NCBI GenBank assembly: GCA_024743215.1
Contig: JANSWZ010000001.1
Location: forward strand, 558,001 to 622,000
Source of the DNA: Alphaproteobacteria bacterium
Lineage (GTDB): Bacteria; Pseudomonadota; Alphaproteobacteria; Rhizobiales; GCA-2746425
DNA length: 64,000 nucleotides
Direction: 5' to 3'
The position numbers were made by a program, and so were the translations under genes. The notes below the pieces were generated by a model that saw only the letters and a list, made by a program, of their open reading frames with translations, ran no database searches and had not been told where the DNA came from. Shown here one piece after another: positions 1-8,441 of this stretch (within the stretch, counting starts at the first letter, position 1; the number at the start of each line of letters is the position of its first letter).

Positions 1-558
1 GGCAGGAATCTGATGATTTCTCATGGAGCTTTGGATCAGGGATCAGTGCGAGAAGGCCAACGTGCAGACGTGTTGTCTTACGACAGTGTTCCGCTAGAGG
101 ACGACGTCGTTGTTATGGGACATATATATGGAAAGGTATCAGTCAGTTCAGATGCGCCTGATACAGACTTCACCGTCAAGATCATGGATATCAGTCCTGA
201 TGGAACAGCTACTTTGGTTACAGAGGGTATCCAAAGAGCGCGGTTCAGGGAAGGTCTAGACAAACAGGTTTTTATGAAACCTGGCGAAGTATATCAATTG
301 AGTGTTGATCTGGGGCATATTGCCTGGCGGTTTAAACCGGGTCACCGCATCGCCGTCGATATATCTTCCAGTAACTTTCCTCAATGGGACAGAAACCTAA
401 ATACCGATCAGCCATTATATTCCAGCACCGATATGAAAACAGCGAATAATATTGTTCATCACGGCGGGAAATTTGCTTCATTTATCGAGTTGCCCATCGT
501 ATCTGACCTAGGACAACTAGAACGACTTCCGGACTTTAGAACATCGGTGAGTGATTAG
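1..558 (+). CDS. CocE/NonD-family hydrolase, C-terminal part (cut by window start)
   Basis: The reading frame is open from base 1, so the true start lies upstream; the first internal ATG is at 13. The visible ~185 residues match the C-terminal beta-sandwich domain (X-Pro dipeptidyl-peptidase C-terminal type) of CocE/NonD-family hydrolases. Typical signatures are a 'hVxGxh' strand followed by 'SDAPDTDFTVKIMDISPDG', then 'PGEVYQLSVDLG' and 'FKPGHRIAVDISSSNFPQWDRN'-like spacing near residues 110-125. The catalytic alpha/beta-hydrolase domain would be off the left edge, so substrate (ester or acyl-peptide) cannot be judged. Family assignment is good, specific function unknown. Confidence 0.75.
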   Translation, partial: GRNLMISHGALDQGSVREGQRADVLSYDSVPLEDDVVVMGHIYGKVSVSSDAPDTDFTVKIMDISPDGTATLVTEGIQRARFREGLDKQVFMKPGEVYQLSVDLGHIAWRFKPGHRIAVDISSSNFPQWDRNLNTDQPLYSSTDMKTANNIVHHGGKFASFIELPIVSDLGQLERLPDFRTSVSD

Positions 559-852
559 TTAGGAACGAAGTAAACTATGAGAACATCATTAAATTTATAA
601 AACTCTGCAGCACAGCATTGCAGCCGTTCGTTTGGCTATCGCAAAAGGATGGTAGTTGCACCACATATACTGCCACACTTCCAAATCCATGCAGTCTCTC
701 CATTGGAAAGTAAGTTTCTACTTGCCACTCATTCTCACAAAATATGGCTTTTGCAATGCCGGTCCGCAAGATTCATTTGTGGAACAACCAACTTCATGTC
801 CGCCGGCACATGAGACCGGACCTGGAACGCCGCAAACGCTTGCTTGTGGCTC
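559..852. other. Intergenic stretch, no gene seen
   Basis: 294 bases between the hydrolase stop and the convergent LysE-family stop. Short ORFs here show no recognisable family and no good ribosome binding site. A weak inverted repeat (GTCCG ... CGGAC, about 798-821) could form a hairpin between the convergent genes, but it has no T-tract. Nothing else was recognised. Confidence 0.4.
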
Positions 853-1482
853 TCATCGTTCCTGCAGAGCTATTCGTATACCCAATGCGCAATAGATGCT
901 TCCAACGATCTTACCCTGCCATTTCAAAACTTTGGGATTGCGTCGCAGAAAGTTTCCGAGGCTGCCTGCACTGACCGCAAAAACGACTGTGCTGAAAAGG
1001 CCTATGAATGCGAACAGCACACCCAGAATACTCAACTGAAAAATTACTGCCCCATTCTCGGGTTTTACAAACTGCGGCAGGAAGGCCAGAAAGAACAGGG
1101 CTGTTTTGGGGTTCAGCAACTCCGCCAGAACAGCCTGTCTAAAGGCCTGTGGTGCGGTTATGGGAAGTTGCCCTTTTCCACCGAGGGATGTTGGAGACTT
1201 TTCGATTATCGCCTTGATTCCAAGGTAAACGAGATACGCAGCCCCCAAATATTTGATGATGCTAAAAAGAACCGCAGACGTTGCGATTATGGCCGAAACC
1301 CCAACTATTGCTAGAAGTGTATGAACGATGTCGCCGACGGTAATGCCTGCGACTGTTGCAATGCCCACTCTTGTCCCGGAAGTTGTCGCGCGGGCTACAG
1401 TCAAAAGTGTCGCGGGACCGGGAATAAATACGAAACCAAGCACGATGGCGACGTAGGTGATGAGTGTTGGTTGGTCTATCAA
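853..1482 (-). CDS. LysE/RhtB-family amino-acid exporter
   Basis: 209 residues, the usual size for this family. The N-terminus has the family signature 'GFVFIPGPATLLTVARAT' followed by 'GTRVGIATVAGITVGD', and about six hydrophobic segments span residues ~8-28, 40-62, 68-90, 115-135, 145-170 and 185-203. Members export amino acids or related small metabolites (lysine, homoserine/threonine, leucine) across the inner membrane; the substrate cannot be read from sequence. It stands alone, convergent with the upstream hydrolase, with no adjacent LysG-type regulator visible. Confidence 0.85.
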   Translation of the reverse strand: MIDQPTLITYVAIVLGFVFIPGPATLLTVARATTSGTRVGIATVAGITVGDIVHTLLAIVGVSAIIATSAVLFSIIKYLGAAYLVYLGIKAIIEKSPTSLGGKGQLPITAPQAFRQAVLAELLNPKTALFFLAFLPQFVKPENGAVIFQLSILGVLFAFIGLFSTVVFAVSAGSLGNFLRRNPKVLKWQGKIVGSIYCALGIRIALQER

Positions 1483-1600
1483 AATTCTTACCTGTTTTCA
1501 GACGTGGAATACCGCAAAACCATCGTTACGCTCTCTGCAGGAATTCACCCCGACACAGCAATGTATTTGATTGAAATGGATGCGGTTTAGTCCTGTCGTG

Positions 1601-3004
1601 TCATGCAGCAGTGCTGGTGATATCTTCCGGGTCGGTTTTCACAAAACGGCCAAATTTATTGCGGAATTCCGGACCGTTTTTGGGATCCACTCGAACTGTC
1701 AGAAGGACTGAACCATCCGTCTCGTTTGCAAGGCGGTTCAGAACCTCTGCATGTTCGTAAAGCCAATAGAGCCTGCCGAGTTCTTCTGTTGGCAGATGAA
1801 CCGACAGAACTGTGCGCTTCTCCGATATTTTCCGTTCGATATGGTCAATCAGTGCGGCAATACCCTTGCCTGTCTGCGCAGATACCGGGAAGCCGGTGTC
1901 ATCACCGGTGAAGTTGGGGCCAGTTTCTCTACGTGGATCGCCTTCTGGTAAGAGGTCAATCTTGTTCCAGACCTCCAGAACGCGGCTGGAATCCCCCGGA
2001 TTGACCTTAAGCTCCATCAGAATTTGCTTTACGTCTTCTGCCTGTGCATCGCTGTCATCATGTGCAATGTCACGCACATGAACGATGAGATCTGCGTCGA
2101 TCACTTCTTCAAGTGTCGCGCGAAATGCGGCCACGAGATCATGAGGCAACTCGGACACAAAACCCACCGTATCGGATAGAATGACCGTATCCCCGTGTGG
2201 TAACTGGACTTCACGCAGTGTTGGGTCAAGAGTCGCGAACAGCAGGTCCTCAGCCATCACATCTGCATTGGTAATGCGATTGAAGAGCGTTGACTTTCCT
2301 GCATTGGTATAGCCAACAAGTGCGATGATCGGGTGTGGTTTACGTTTGCGGTTCTTGCGATGCAGATCACGGGTTTTCCTGACATCTGCCAAAGCTGTTT
2401 CAAGTGATTTGATCCGTTGCTGCAGCATGCGACGATCAGATTCGATTTGGGTTTCACCCGGGCCGCCCATAAAGCCGCCGCCGCCGCGTTGACGTTCCAG
2501 ATGGGTCCAACTGCGGACCAGTCGCCCTTTCTGGTAATTCAAGTGAGCGAGTTCGACCTGCAGCCGGCCTTCCTTGGTTTGGGCGCGCTCACCAAAGATT
2601 TCCAGAATGATGCCAGTCCGGTCGAGCACCTTGATCTCGAGTGCCTTTTCCAGATTACGCTGTTGGATTGGGGTGAGTGCGTGATCCACGATCAGGAGCT
2701 TGATACCCTTCTCGATTATATGCTGCTTCACTTCATCCAGAGCACCCTGCCCAATGAGCGTTGCCGGGCGGTATTTTCGCAGGTTGAAGTGATTGGAAAA
2801 GACGACTTCCAGATCACTGATGGCATTGGCCAGTCCAACGGCTTCCTCAAGCCGAGCTTCGCCGGTGCGCGGATTTGTTCTTTGCCCTGCCGCAGCACCA
2901 TAAGCCGATATGATCGGAACAATGACTGCACATTTTGTTTTTTGCCGTTCCGTGGAATGGAATTCGGACTTCTTATGATCGTCTGTTTCCGTAGAAGAAC
3001 TCAA
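1601..3004 (-). CDS. hflX: Ribosome-associated GTPase HflX
   Basis: 467 residues. An N-terminal HflX domain ends with the glycine-rich linker '[16 protein letters not shown]', followed by a GTPase domain with G1 'GYTNAGKST', G3 '[10 protein letters not shown]' and G4 'NKIDLL'. HflX binds 50S/70S ribosomes and rescues stalled or hibernating ones, notably after heat stress (known for the family). Its ATG overlaps the hfq stop by four bases, so the two are very likely translationally coupled, as in many proteobacteria. All GTP-binding motifs are intact. Confidence 0.95.
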   Translation of the reverse strand: MSSSTETDDHKKSEFHSTERQKTKCAVIVPIISAYGAAAGQRTNPRTGEARLEEAVGLANAISDLEVVFSNHFNLRKYRPATLIGQGALDEVKQHIIEKGIKLLIVDHALTPIQQRNLEKALEIKVLDRTGIILEIFGERAQTKEGRLQVELAHLNYQKGRLVRSWTHLERQRGGGGFMGGPGETQIESDRRMLQQRIKSLETALADVRKTRDLHRKNRKRKPHPIIALVGYTNAGKSTLFNRITNADVMAEDLLFATLDPTLREVQLPHGDTVILSDTVGFVSELPHDLVAAFRATLEEVIDADLIVHVRDIAHDDSDAQAEDVKQILMELKVNPGDSSRVLEVWNKIDLLPEGDPRRETGPNFTGDDTGFPVSAQTGKGIAALIDHIERKISEKRTVLSVHLPTEELGRLYWLYEHAEVLNRLANETDGSVLLTVRVDPKNGPEFRNKFGRFVKTDPEDITSTAA

Positions 3005-3252
3005 TCGGATTCATCCTCATTGTCCGGCTCAAACAGCTGGATTGGCTGTGCCGGCATGATTGTTGAAATGGCATGCTTGTAAACGAGCTGGGAGTGCCCA
3101 TCGCGTCTCAAGAGGAGACAAAAATTGTCGAACCAGGTAACGATGCCCTGAAGCTTGACGCCATTTACGAGAAAAATTGTTAAGGTGGTTTTGTTTTTGC
3201 GCACATTGTTCAAAAACGCGTCTTGGAGGTTTTGTGTTCGTTCGGCCATCAT
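3001..3252 (-). CDS. hfq: RNA chaperone Hfq
   Basis: 83 residues. The Sm1 motif '[23 protein letters not shown]' region and the Sm2 motif '[10 protein letters not shown]' (family consensus YKHA-IST) are both present, and a short acidic C-terminal tail ends in 'EPDNEDESD', typical of alphaproteobacterial Hfq. It forms a hexamer that pairs small RNAs with mRNAs. Two consecutive ATGs (3252 and 3249) are possible starts; the family usually begins 'MAER', which favours 3249. It is followed immediately by hflX with a 4-base overlap. Confidence 0.97.
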   Translation of the reverse strand: MMAERTQNLQDAFLNNVRKNKTTLTIFLVNGVKLQGIVTWFDNFCLLLRRDGHSQLVYKHAISTIMPAQPIQLFEPDNEDESD

Positions 3253-3275
3253 TTATCCTGTGGTCTGGTGGCTCA

Positions 3276-4139
3276 TTATGAGTCAGCTATCTCTGCCTGA
3301 GTATGAAACAGCGAACGCAGTGTTGTGGCAATGTGTCCGGGAGCGCCATTGGCCACGGTAACATCATCAACAACAACGACGGGCATTACAAGAGTTGTTG
3401 CTGCTGTAATAAATGCCTCTCTCGCCTGCTGGGCTTCTTCTATTGTAAACGACCGCTCCTCGAATTTCATTCCCTCTCGTTCTACCAATTCCAGAACGAT
3501 TGCCCGGGTAATGCCTTTCAAGATGCCATTGTCAGCTGGCCGTGTGATTAAGGTTCCGTCTTTTGTGACAATCCACGCATTGGTTGACGAGCCTTCAGTA
3601 ACATATCCCTCGTCATCCACAAACCATGCCTCAAAGGCCCCCTGTTCGCGGGCCATCTGTTTGGCCAGCACATTTGGTAGAAGTGAGACGCTCTTGATAT
3701 CAACACGGTCCCAACGGTTGTCCGGCATAGAGATTACTGCGACGCCTTTTTCCGCCATTGCCGAGGATTTAGCAACAGAGGCATTGCGTGCTGTTACAAC
3801 GATTCCAGGCGCAGTATGGTCAGGTGGAAAGAAATGGTTTCTTGGTGCCACACCGCGGGTAACCTGCAGATAGACCAGTCCGTCACGTACCTTGTTGCGA
3901 ACCACAACTTCCCGCAGGACGACACCCAGCGCTTTGTCGGACATGGGATGCGAAATTCGAAGCTCGGTCAGTGACCTGGACAGTCGTTTCAAATGGCGTT
4001 TTTCGTCTATCAGACGGCCCCCCAAAACCTCGCACACTTCGTAGACGCCGTCGGCAAACTGGTAGCCTCGGTCTTCAACGTGAACAGATGCATGCTGATG
4101 GGGAAGATATTGTCCGTTTACATAGGCAATTCGCGACAT
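3276..4139 (-). CDS. dat: D-amino-acid aminotransferase (class IV PLP)
   Basis: 287 residues, a fold-type IV PLP enzyme. The probable catalytic lysine sits in 'DIKSVSLLPNVLAKQ', which closely matches D-amino-acid transaminase, where the lysine of DIKS binds PLP. 'VTEGSSTNAWIV' is the cofactor-contacting segment and 'GILKGITR' the phosphate region. It would interconvert D-alanine/D-glutamate and 2-oxo acids for cell-wall precursors. A branched-chain or 4-amino-4-deoxychorismate lyase relative is the main alternative, but the DIKS pattern favours D-amino acids. It lies 23 bases upstream of hfq, in the place this gene usually has in rhizobia. Confidence 0.8.
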   Translation of the reverse strand: MSRIAYVNGQYLPHQHASVHVEDRGYQFADGVYEVCEVLGGRLIDEKRHLKRLSRSLTELRISHPMSDKALGVVLREVVVRNKVRDGLVYLQVTRGVAPRNHFFPPDHTAPGIVVTARNASVAKSSAMAEKGVAVISMPDNRWDRVDIKSVSLLPNVLAKQMAREQGAFEAWFVDDEGYVTEGSSTNAWIVTKDGTLITRPADNGILKGITRAIVLELVEREGMKFEERSFTIEEAQQAREAFITAATTLVMPVVVVDDVTVANGAPGHIATTLRSLFHTQAEIADS

Positions 4140-4148
4140 ATAGGGCCT

Positions 4149-5615
4149 TTACCGAGAGTTCCAGTAAGTCAGGTTAAACACTCCGAAGAAAGCTAAAATC
4201 TCAATTCGGCCAAGTAGCATCGTGACACCAAGTGCGGATTTGGACAATACTGGCATATCAACAAATTCCGGCCAAAGGCCAAGATCATTCCATTCAGGGC
4301 TGTAAGCGCTGCCCATACTCGAAAAAGCCGCCAGTGACGCAATAATAGAAGCCTCGAACGGAATACCATCCAGGGTCAATACAGCGGCACACCCCCACAC
4401 CAGAAGAACTGCAACAATAAGAAAACTCCAGATGGCTTTCAGCAATCCGATTTCCACCTGGCTTCCGCCAAACCGATCTGATTGAACGCTGTGCGGGAAT
4501 ACCAGTCGGTTCAATTCGTGAAATGACTGCAACAACATGCCACCAATGCGATAAAACTTCAGGCCACCGGCTGTTGAAAACGCACCGCCGCCGACAATGA
4601 CGATACTACCGATTGCTATTGGTTGAATATGCATGAGCTGAGAGCCGCTCCATTCAAACCCAGTCGTCGTGATCAGCGATGCAGCTAGAAAGAAGCCGTC
4701 CAGAAATGGCGTGATGGCAGATGTTTGCTGTCCGGGTAGAGTTGGAATCTGCGAGAACGCCAATGTCAGCAAGACACCAAGCACGGCAATGCCAGCGATG
4801 ATCATATAGCTTTCGCGATGTTCTCGCAGCAATTGGCCGCGTCGCGTAAACAGCATTCTGTGCCACAAGATGCTGGTTGCACCTATGATCATGAAAATAA
4901 ACATGATTGGATACATCAACGGTGCATTGTAGGAGGCCAGACCGCCTTCGGTTGGCATAAAACCACCTGTCGACACTGTGCCAGCGGCAAGACAAATGCT
5001 TTCAAACAACGGCACGCCGGACAAGGCGATGCCGCCCGCACAAATCAATGTTAAGAGCGTGTATATCCCGCCAACATTCATGCAGGTTTTCAAAATCCTG
5101 CCGCCGCCACCAATGCCAACCTTTTCCAACAACGCAATCTGTCGTCTGGGCAATCCGCCCACCCCGGCTGGCGCCAGCACGATGACCAACGACAAAAGGG
5201 TCAAAAGGCCGCCCATCCATTGGAGCTGAACGCGCCAGAACAGCACAGATCGCGGCAGACCCTCAACGCTTGTGATAACTGATGCGTTAGAGGTGGTGAT
5301 GGCGGAAATGGTCTCGAAAATCACATCGATGGTGGACATTTGTGTTGTAAGCGCCAAAGGCAGCGCTCCACTGGCCAGAAGCAATACCCAGGCCAGCAAC
5401 AGCAACCCGAATGTCTCGACCCGCTTCAAACCGCGTTCTTTGCCGCGCAGTGTTATGAAAATGGCAGACGCAAAAAATGCGTAGGCTGCCGCGGTTGAAC
5501 CGAACAATTGCGCAGCCTGAAACTCATCCATGTAAAGGGCGATCAGAAAGGGAGCCGCCAAAGCTGCTGCCACGCTGCCCAAAATGGCAGCCAGTACGAT
5601 CAGTCCCGCAGCCAT
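4149..5615 (-). CDS. trkH: Trk potassium uptake system, membrane subunit TrkH
   Basis: 488 residues with many hydrophobic segments throughout and TrkH-type pore repeats, for example 'ITTSNASVI', 'TVSTGGFMP', 'TTTGFEWS' and 'SSMGSAYSPE', which supply selectivity-filter glycines. It forms the K+-translocating channel of the Trk system in the inner membrane. The ATG lies two bases after the trkA stop codon, so both subunits come from one transcript. The usual rhizobial order has trkA next to the aminotransferase; here trkH is placed between them. Confidence 0.92.
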   Translation of the reverse strand: MAAGLIVLAAILGSVAAALAAPFLIALYMDEFQAAQLFGSTAAAYAFFASAIFITLRGKERGLKRVETFGLLLLAWVLLLASGALPLALTTQMSTIDVIFETISAITTSNASVITSVEGLPRSVLFWRVQLQWMGGLLTLLSLVIVLAPAGVGGLPRRQIALLEKVGIGGGGRILKTCMNVGGIYTLLTLICAGGIALSGVPLFESICLAAGTVSTGGFMPTEGGLASYNAPLMYPIMFIFMIIGATSILWHRMLFTRRGQLLREHRESYMIIAGIAVLGVLLTLAFSQIPTLPGQQTSAITPFLDGFFLAASLITTTGFEWSGSQLMHIQPIAIGSIVIVGGGAFSTAGGLKFYRIGGMLLQSFHELNRLVFPHSVQSDRFGGSQVEIGLLKAIWSFLIVAVLLVWGCAAVLTLDGIPFEASIIASLAAFSSMGSAYSPEWNDLGLWPEFVDMPVLSKSALGVTMLLGRIEILAFFGVFNLTYWNSR

Positions 5616-5617
5616 CT

Positions 5618-6994
5618 CTAAAAGAAGTCGAGGCTGACGCGGAACATCTGCTCAACTTTTCGCACATATTCTGCGAGTGCAAAAATGATGACACGGTCAT
5701 GAGCGCGAATTTTCATATCGCCGTCTGGCCGTGCATAGACGCCGTCATGGATGATCGCGCCGATGCGAACGCCGTCCGGCAGATCGAGATCACGTAGCGC
5801 TTTGCCCACAAGTGGAGACGTTTCCAGGGCCTCGGCCTCAATGACCTCAGCCTTCCCGTCCTGCACCGGATACACACCGCGTACCCGACCACGTCTGACG
5901 TGCTGCAGAATTTTGGACAAGGTAACAACTCGAGGATTGATATGGGCATCAATTCCAAGGGATTGGGTGAAAGTGGGATAGCTGGTGTTGTTCAGCAGGC
6001 TCAAGGTGCGACGGCATCCCATACGCTTGGCCATGACGCAGGCAAGTACATTCACCTCATCATTGTTGGTCAGCGTGACCATGGTATCAACATCCTGGAT
6101 TTCAGCCTCGCGCAGAATTTCCTGATCCAACGCGTCGCCATGCAAAACGACGGCTCGCTTAAGGTCATCGGCGATGTCAATGGCGCGATCGCGAGACCTT
6201 TCGATGATCTTGACTTTGGACTTGGAGTGACGTGCCTCCAGGTTTTGAGCCACGTAAAGGCCGATATTTCCGCCGCCTGCCAGAACGATGCGTCCTGCTT
6301 CCTGTTCTTCATGGCCGAAGATGGACAGTGTGCGTTTAACCCGCTTGGTCTGGGTGATCACATAGACCTGATCGCCCTGAAGCATGGAATCATCAGACCG
6401 CGGCACGAACAGCGTTCCGTTTCGGTTGATCCCCACCACCACGGCGCTGAGGTCGGGAAACAATTCACTGAGCTGCTTCAGCGGCGTGTCGATGACGGGA
6501 CAATCATCCTCGCAGATAATGCCCAATGTTGTGACTTCACCATTGGCAAACTCAACTGCGTCAAACGCACCTGGCAGCGCGAGGCGGCGCAACACCATTT
6601 CGCCAACTTCAATTTCAGGCGAAATGATTACGTCGATGGGCATGTGATCCCGCGAAAACAGATCGGCATAATAGGATTTAAGGTAGCTCTGCGCACGGAC
6701 GCGCGCCACTTTGGTTGGCACATTGAACAAGGAATGCGCAACCTGACAGGCCACCATGTTGACCTCATCATACAAGGTCACGGCGATGATCATATCTGCT
6801 TCATCAACCCCGGCCTGTGCCAGAGTATCAGGGTGTGCGCCGTGGCCGACGATGCCGCGTACATCCAGATGATCTCGAACGGCCTGAACAAGCCTGGGAG
6901 AGCTGTCTATGACGGACACATCATTTTGTTCCGAAGACAACCGTTCTGCGATACCGTAGCCCACCTGGCCTGCACCGCAAATGACAACTTTCAT
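5618..6994 (-). CDS. trkA: Trk potassium uptake regulatory subunit TrkA
   Basis: 458 residues with two tandem RCK/TrkA-N nucleotide-binding domains. The first opens with 'MKVVICGAGQVGYGIAE' (a GxGxxG Rossmann loop) and the second has 'IVLAGGGNIGLYVAQNLE' near residue 235. Each is followed by a TrkA-C domain. TrkA is the cytoplasmic NAD(H)/ATP-binding gating subunit of TrkH. It sits downstream of ntrYX and directly upstream of trkH (2-base gap), the classic alphaproteobacterial arrangement. Confidence 0.95.
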   Translation of the reverse strand: MKVVICGAGQVGYGIAERLSSEQNDVSVIDSSPRLVQAVRDHLDVRGIVGHGAHPDTLAQAGVDEADMIIAVTLYDEVNMVACQVAHSLFNVPTKVARVRAQSYLKSYYADLFSRDHMPIDVIISPEIEVGEMVLRRLALPGAFDAVEFANGEVTTLGIICEDDCPVIDTPLKQLSELFPDLSAVVVGINRNGTLFVPRSDDSMLQGDQVYVITQTKRVKRTLSIFGHEEQEAGRIVLAGGGNIGLYVAQNLEARHSKSKVKIIERSRDRAIDIADDLKRAVVLHGDALDQEILREAEIQDVDTMVTLTNNDEVNVLACVMAKRMGCRRTLSLLNNTSYPTFTQSLGIDAHINPRVVTLSKILQHVRRGRVRGVYPVQDGKAEVIEAEALETSPLVGKALRDLDLPDGVRIGAIIHDGVYARPDGDMKIRAHDRVIIFALAEYVRKVEQMFRVSLDFF

Positions 6995-7070
6995 ATTCGA
7001 CTGGCCTTAGCTTTTTCTGCGTCTCAGGCATACAGTGTTAGGCCGTCGAATCCAAACCCTTTAAATCCCG

Positions 7071-8441
7071 TCAGCCTATGTTGAGCGATTTCAGCTTGCG
7101 ATGCAGTGCGGAGCGCTCCATGCCCACAAACTCGGATGTTTTGGAGATGTTTCCGCCAAACCGGGCAATCTGCGCTGATAGATATTCACGCTCGAACACT
7201 TCTCTGGCTTCGCGTAGGGGCATCGACATCAGGTGCTCGGATTCACGTCCTCCGTCAGATGTGGAAGGTAGCAATTCGCCAATTTCCTTGGGTAACAGAT
7301 CAGCCGACAATGCGGCTTCCTGATCGCCTCGGGTCAAGATCAAAAGGCGCTCAAGATTGTTGCGTAACTGCCGAATATTTCCGGGCCATGGATGAGCCTG
7401 TAAAACAGCCAAAGCATCGGATTCCAGCGTTCTGATTGGGATTCCCACTGTAGACGCGATCTGTTCGATGAAATGCTCAACAAGCAAAGGAATGTCATCA
7501 CGACGCTCTGCAAGTGATGGGACTTTCAAAGGTACCACCGCAAGCCGGTGATACAAATCCTCGCGGAAGTTTCCAGTTGCAATCTCTTCTTCCAGATTGC
7601 GCGCTGTTGATGACAATATCCTGACATCAACATTTACTTTTTTTGTTCCGCCGACGCGTTGAAAGCCCTGCTCAACCAGAACACGTAGGATCTTGTTCTG
7701 GGTTTCGCGGGGCATTTCTGCAACTTCGTCCAGATAAAGGGTGCCGCCATGAGCTTCTTCAAGCGCTCCGACAGAACGACCGCTGCCATTTTCTGATTCT
7801 GTTCCGAATAATGCAATTTCGGTCATTTCAGGCGTTAACGCCGCAGCATTCAAACAGATGAACGGGCCTTCCTCTCGAGCCGAGTTTTTGTGCAGCGTTC
7901 GGGCAACCAGTTCCTTGCCACAACCGGACGGACCGAAAATCATGACGCGACTGTTGGTCGGAGCGATCTTTTCGATTGAACTGCGCAACTGCGTCATAGC
8001 AGCGGAATCGCCGATCAGTTCAGCGGCATCAACGCTGCGCTGCCGTAATTCGATGACTTCTTTTTTCAGCTTGACGTTTTCAAGGGCGCGCTCGGCGATT
8101 AGTACCAGTCGGTCCGCCTTGAAGGGTTTTTCAATGTAGTCATAAGCGCCGCGTCTGATTGCGGAAACCGCTGTTTCGATGTTTCCGTGGCCTGATATGA
8201 TCACCACCGCCAGATCTGGATGCTGCTCCTTGATGACATCCAGCAATGCCAATCCATCCAGGCGACTGCCCTGCAACCAAATGTCAAGAAACACCAGACT
8301 GGGCCGCCGGTCATTTATCGCAGCCAGTGCGCTGTCACTATCCTGCGCCGTACGCACATCGTAACCATCATCTTCCAGAATACCGGCAACCAGGTCGCGG
8401 ATATCTGCTTCATCGTCTACAATCAGTATGTCTGACGCCAT
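7071..8441 (-). CDS. ntrX: Response regulator NtrX (AAA+ type, no GAFTGA loop)
   Basis: 456 residues: receiver domain with phospho-acceptor Asp53 ('FLDIWLQGS'), AAA+ ATPase with Walker A 'GPSGCGKE' (170-177) and Walker B 'GGTLYLDEV', and a C-terminal Fis-type helix-turn-helix. Where NtrC-type activators carry GAFTGA, the sequence reads 'LFGTESENGSGRSVGALEEA' (211-230). The sigma-54-contacting loop is therefore absent, as reported for other alphaproteobacterial NtrX. It probably acts as a DNA-binding regulator in nitrogen, redox or envelope control rather than as a classical sigma-54 activator. The stop of ntrY and start of ntrX share one base (TAATG). Confidence 0.93.
   Translation of the reverse strand: MASDILIVDDEADIRDLVAGILEDDGYDVRTAQDSDSALAAINDRRPSLVFLDIWLQGSRLDGLALLDVIKEQHPDLAVVIISGHGNIETAVSAIRRGAYDYIEKPFKADRLVLIAERALENVKLKKEVIELRQRSVDAAELIGDSAAMTQLRSSIEKIAPTNSRVMIFGPSGCGKELVARTLHKNSAREEGPFICLNAAALTPEMTEIALFGTESENGSGRSVGALEEAHGGTLYLDEVAEMPRETQNKILRVLVEQGFQRVGGTKKVNVDVRILSSTARNLEEEIATGNFREDLYHRLAVVPLKVPSLAERRDDIPLLVEHFIEQIASTVGIPIRTLESDALAVLQAHPWPGNIRQLRNNLERLLILTRGDQEAALSADLLPKEIGELLPSTSDGGRESEHLMSMPLREAREVFEREYLSAQIARFGGNISKTSEFVGMERSALHRKLKSLNIG

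Noticed and set aside
744-974. Possible transposase remnant near the left edge
   Set aside because: A short basic frame with no recognisable transposase motif or terminal repeats.
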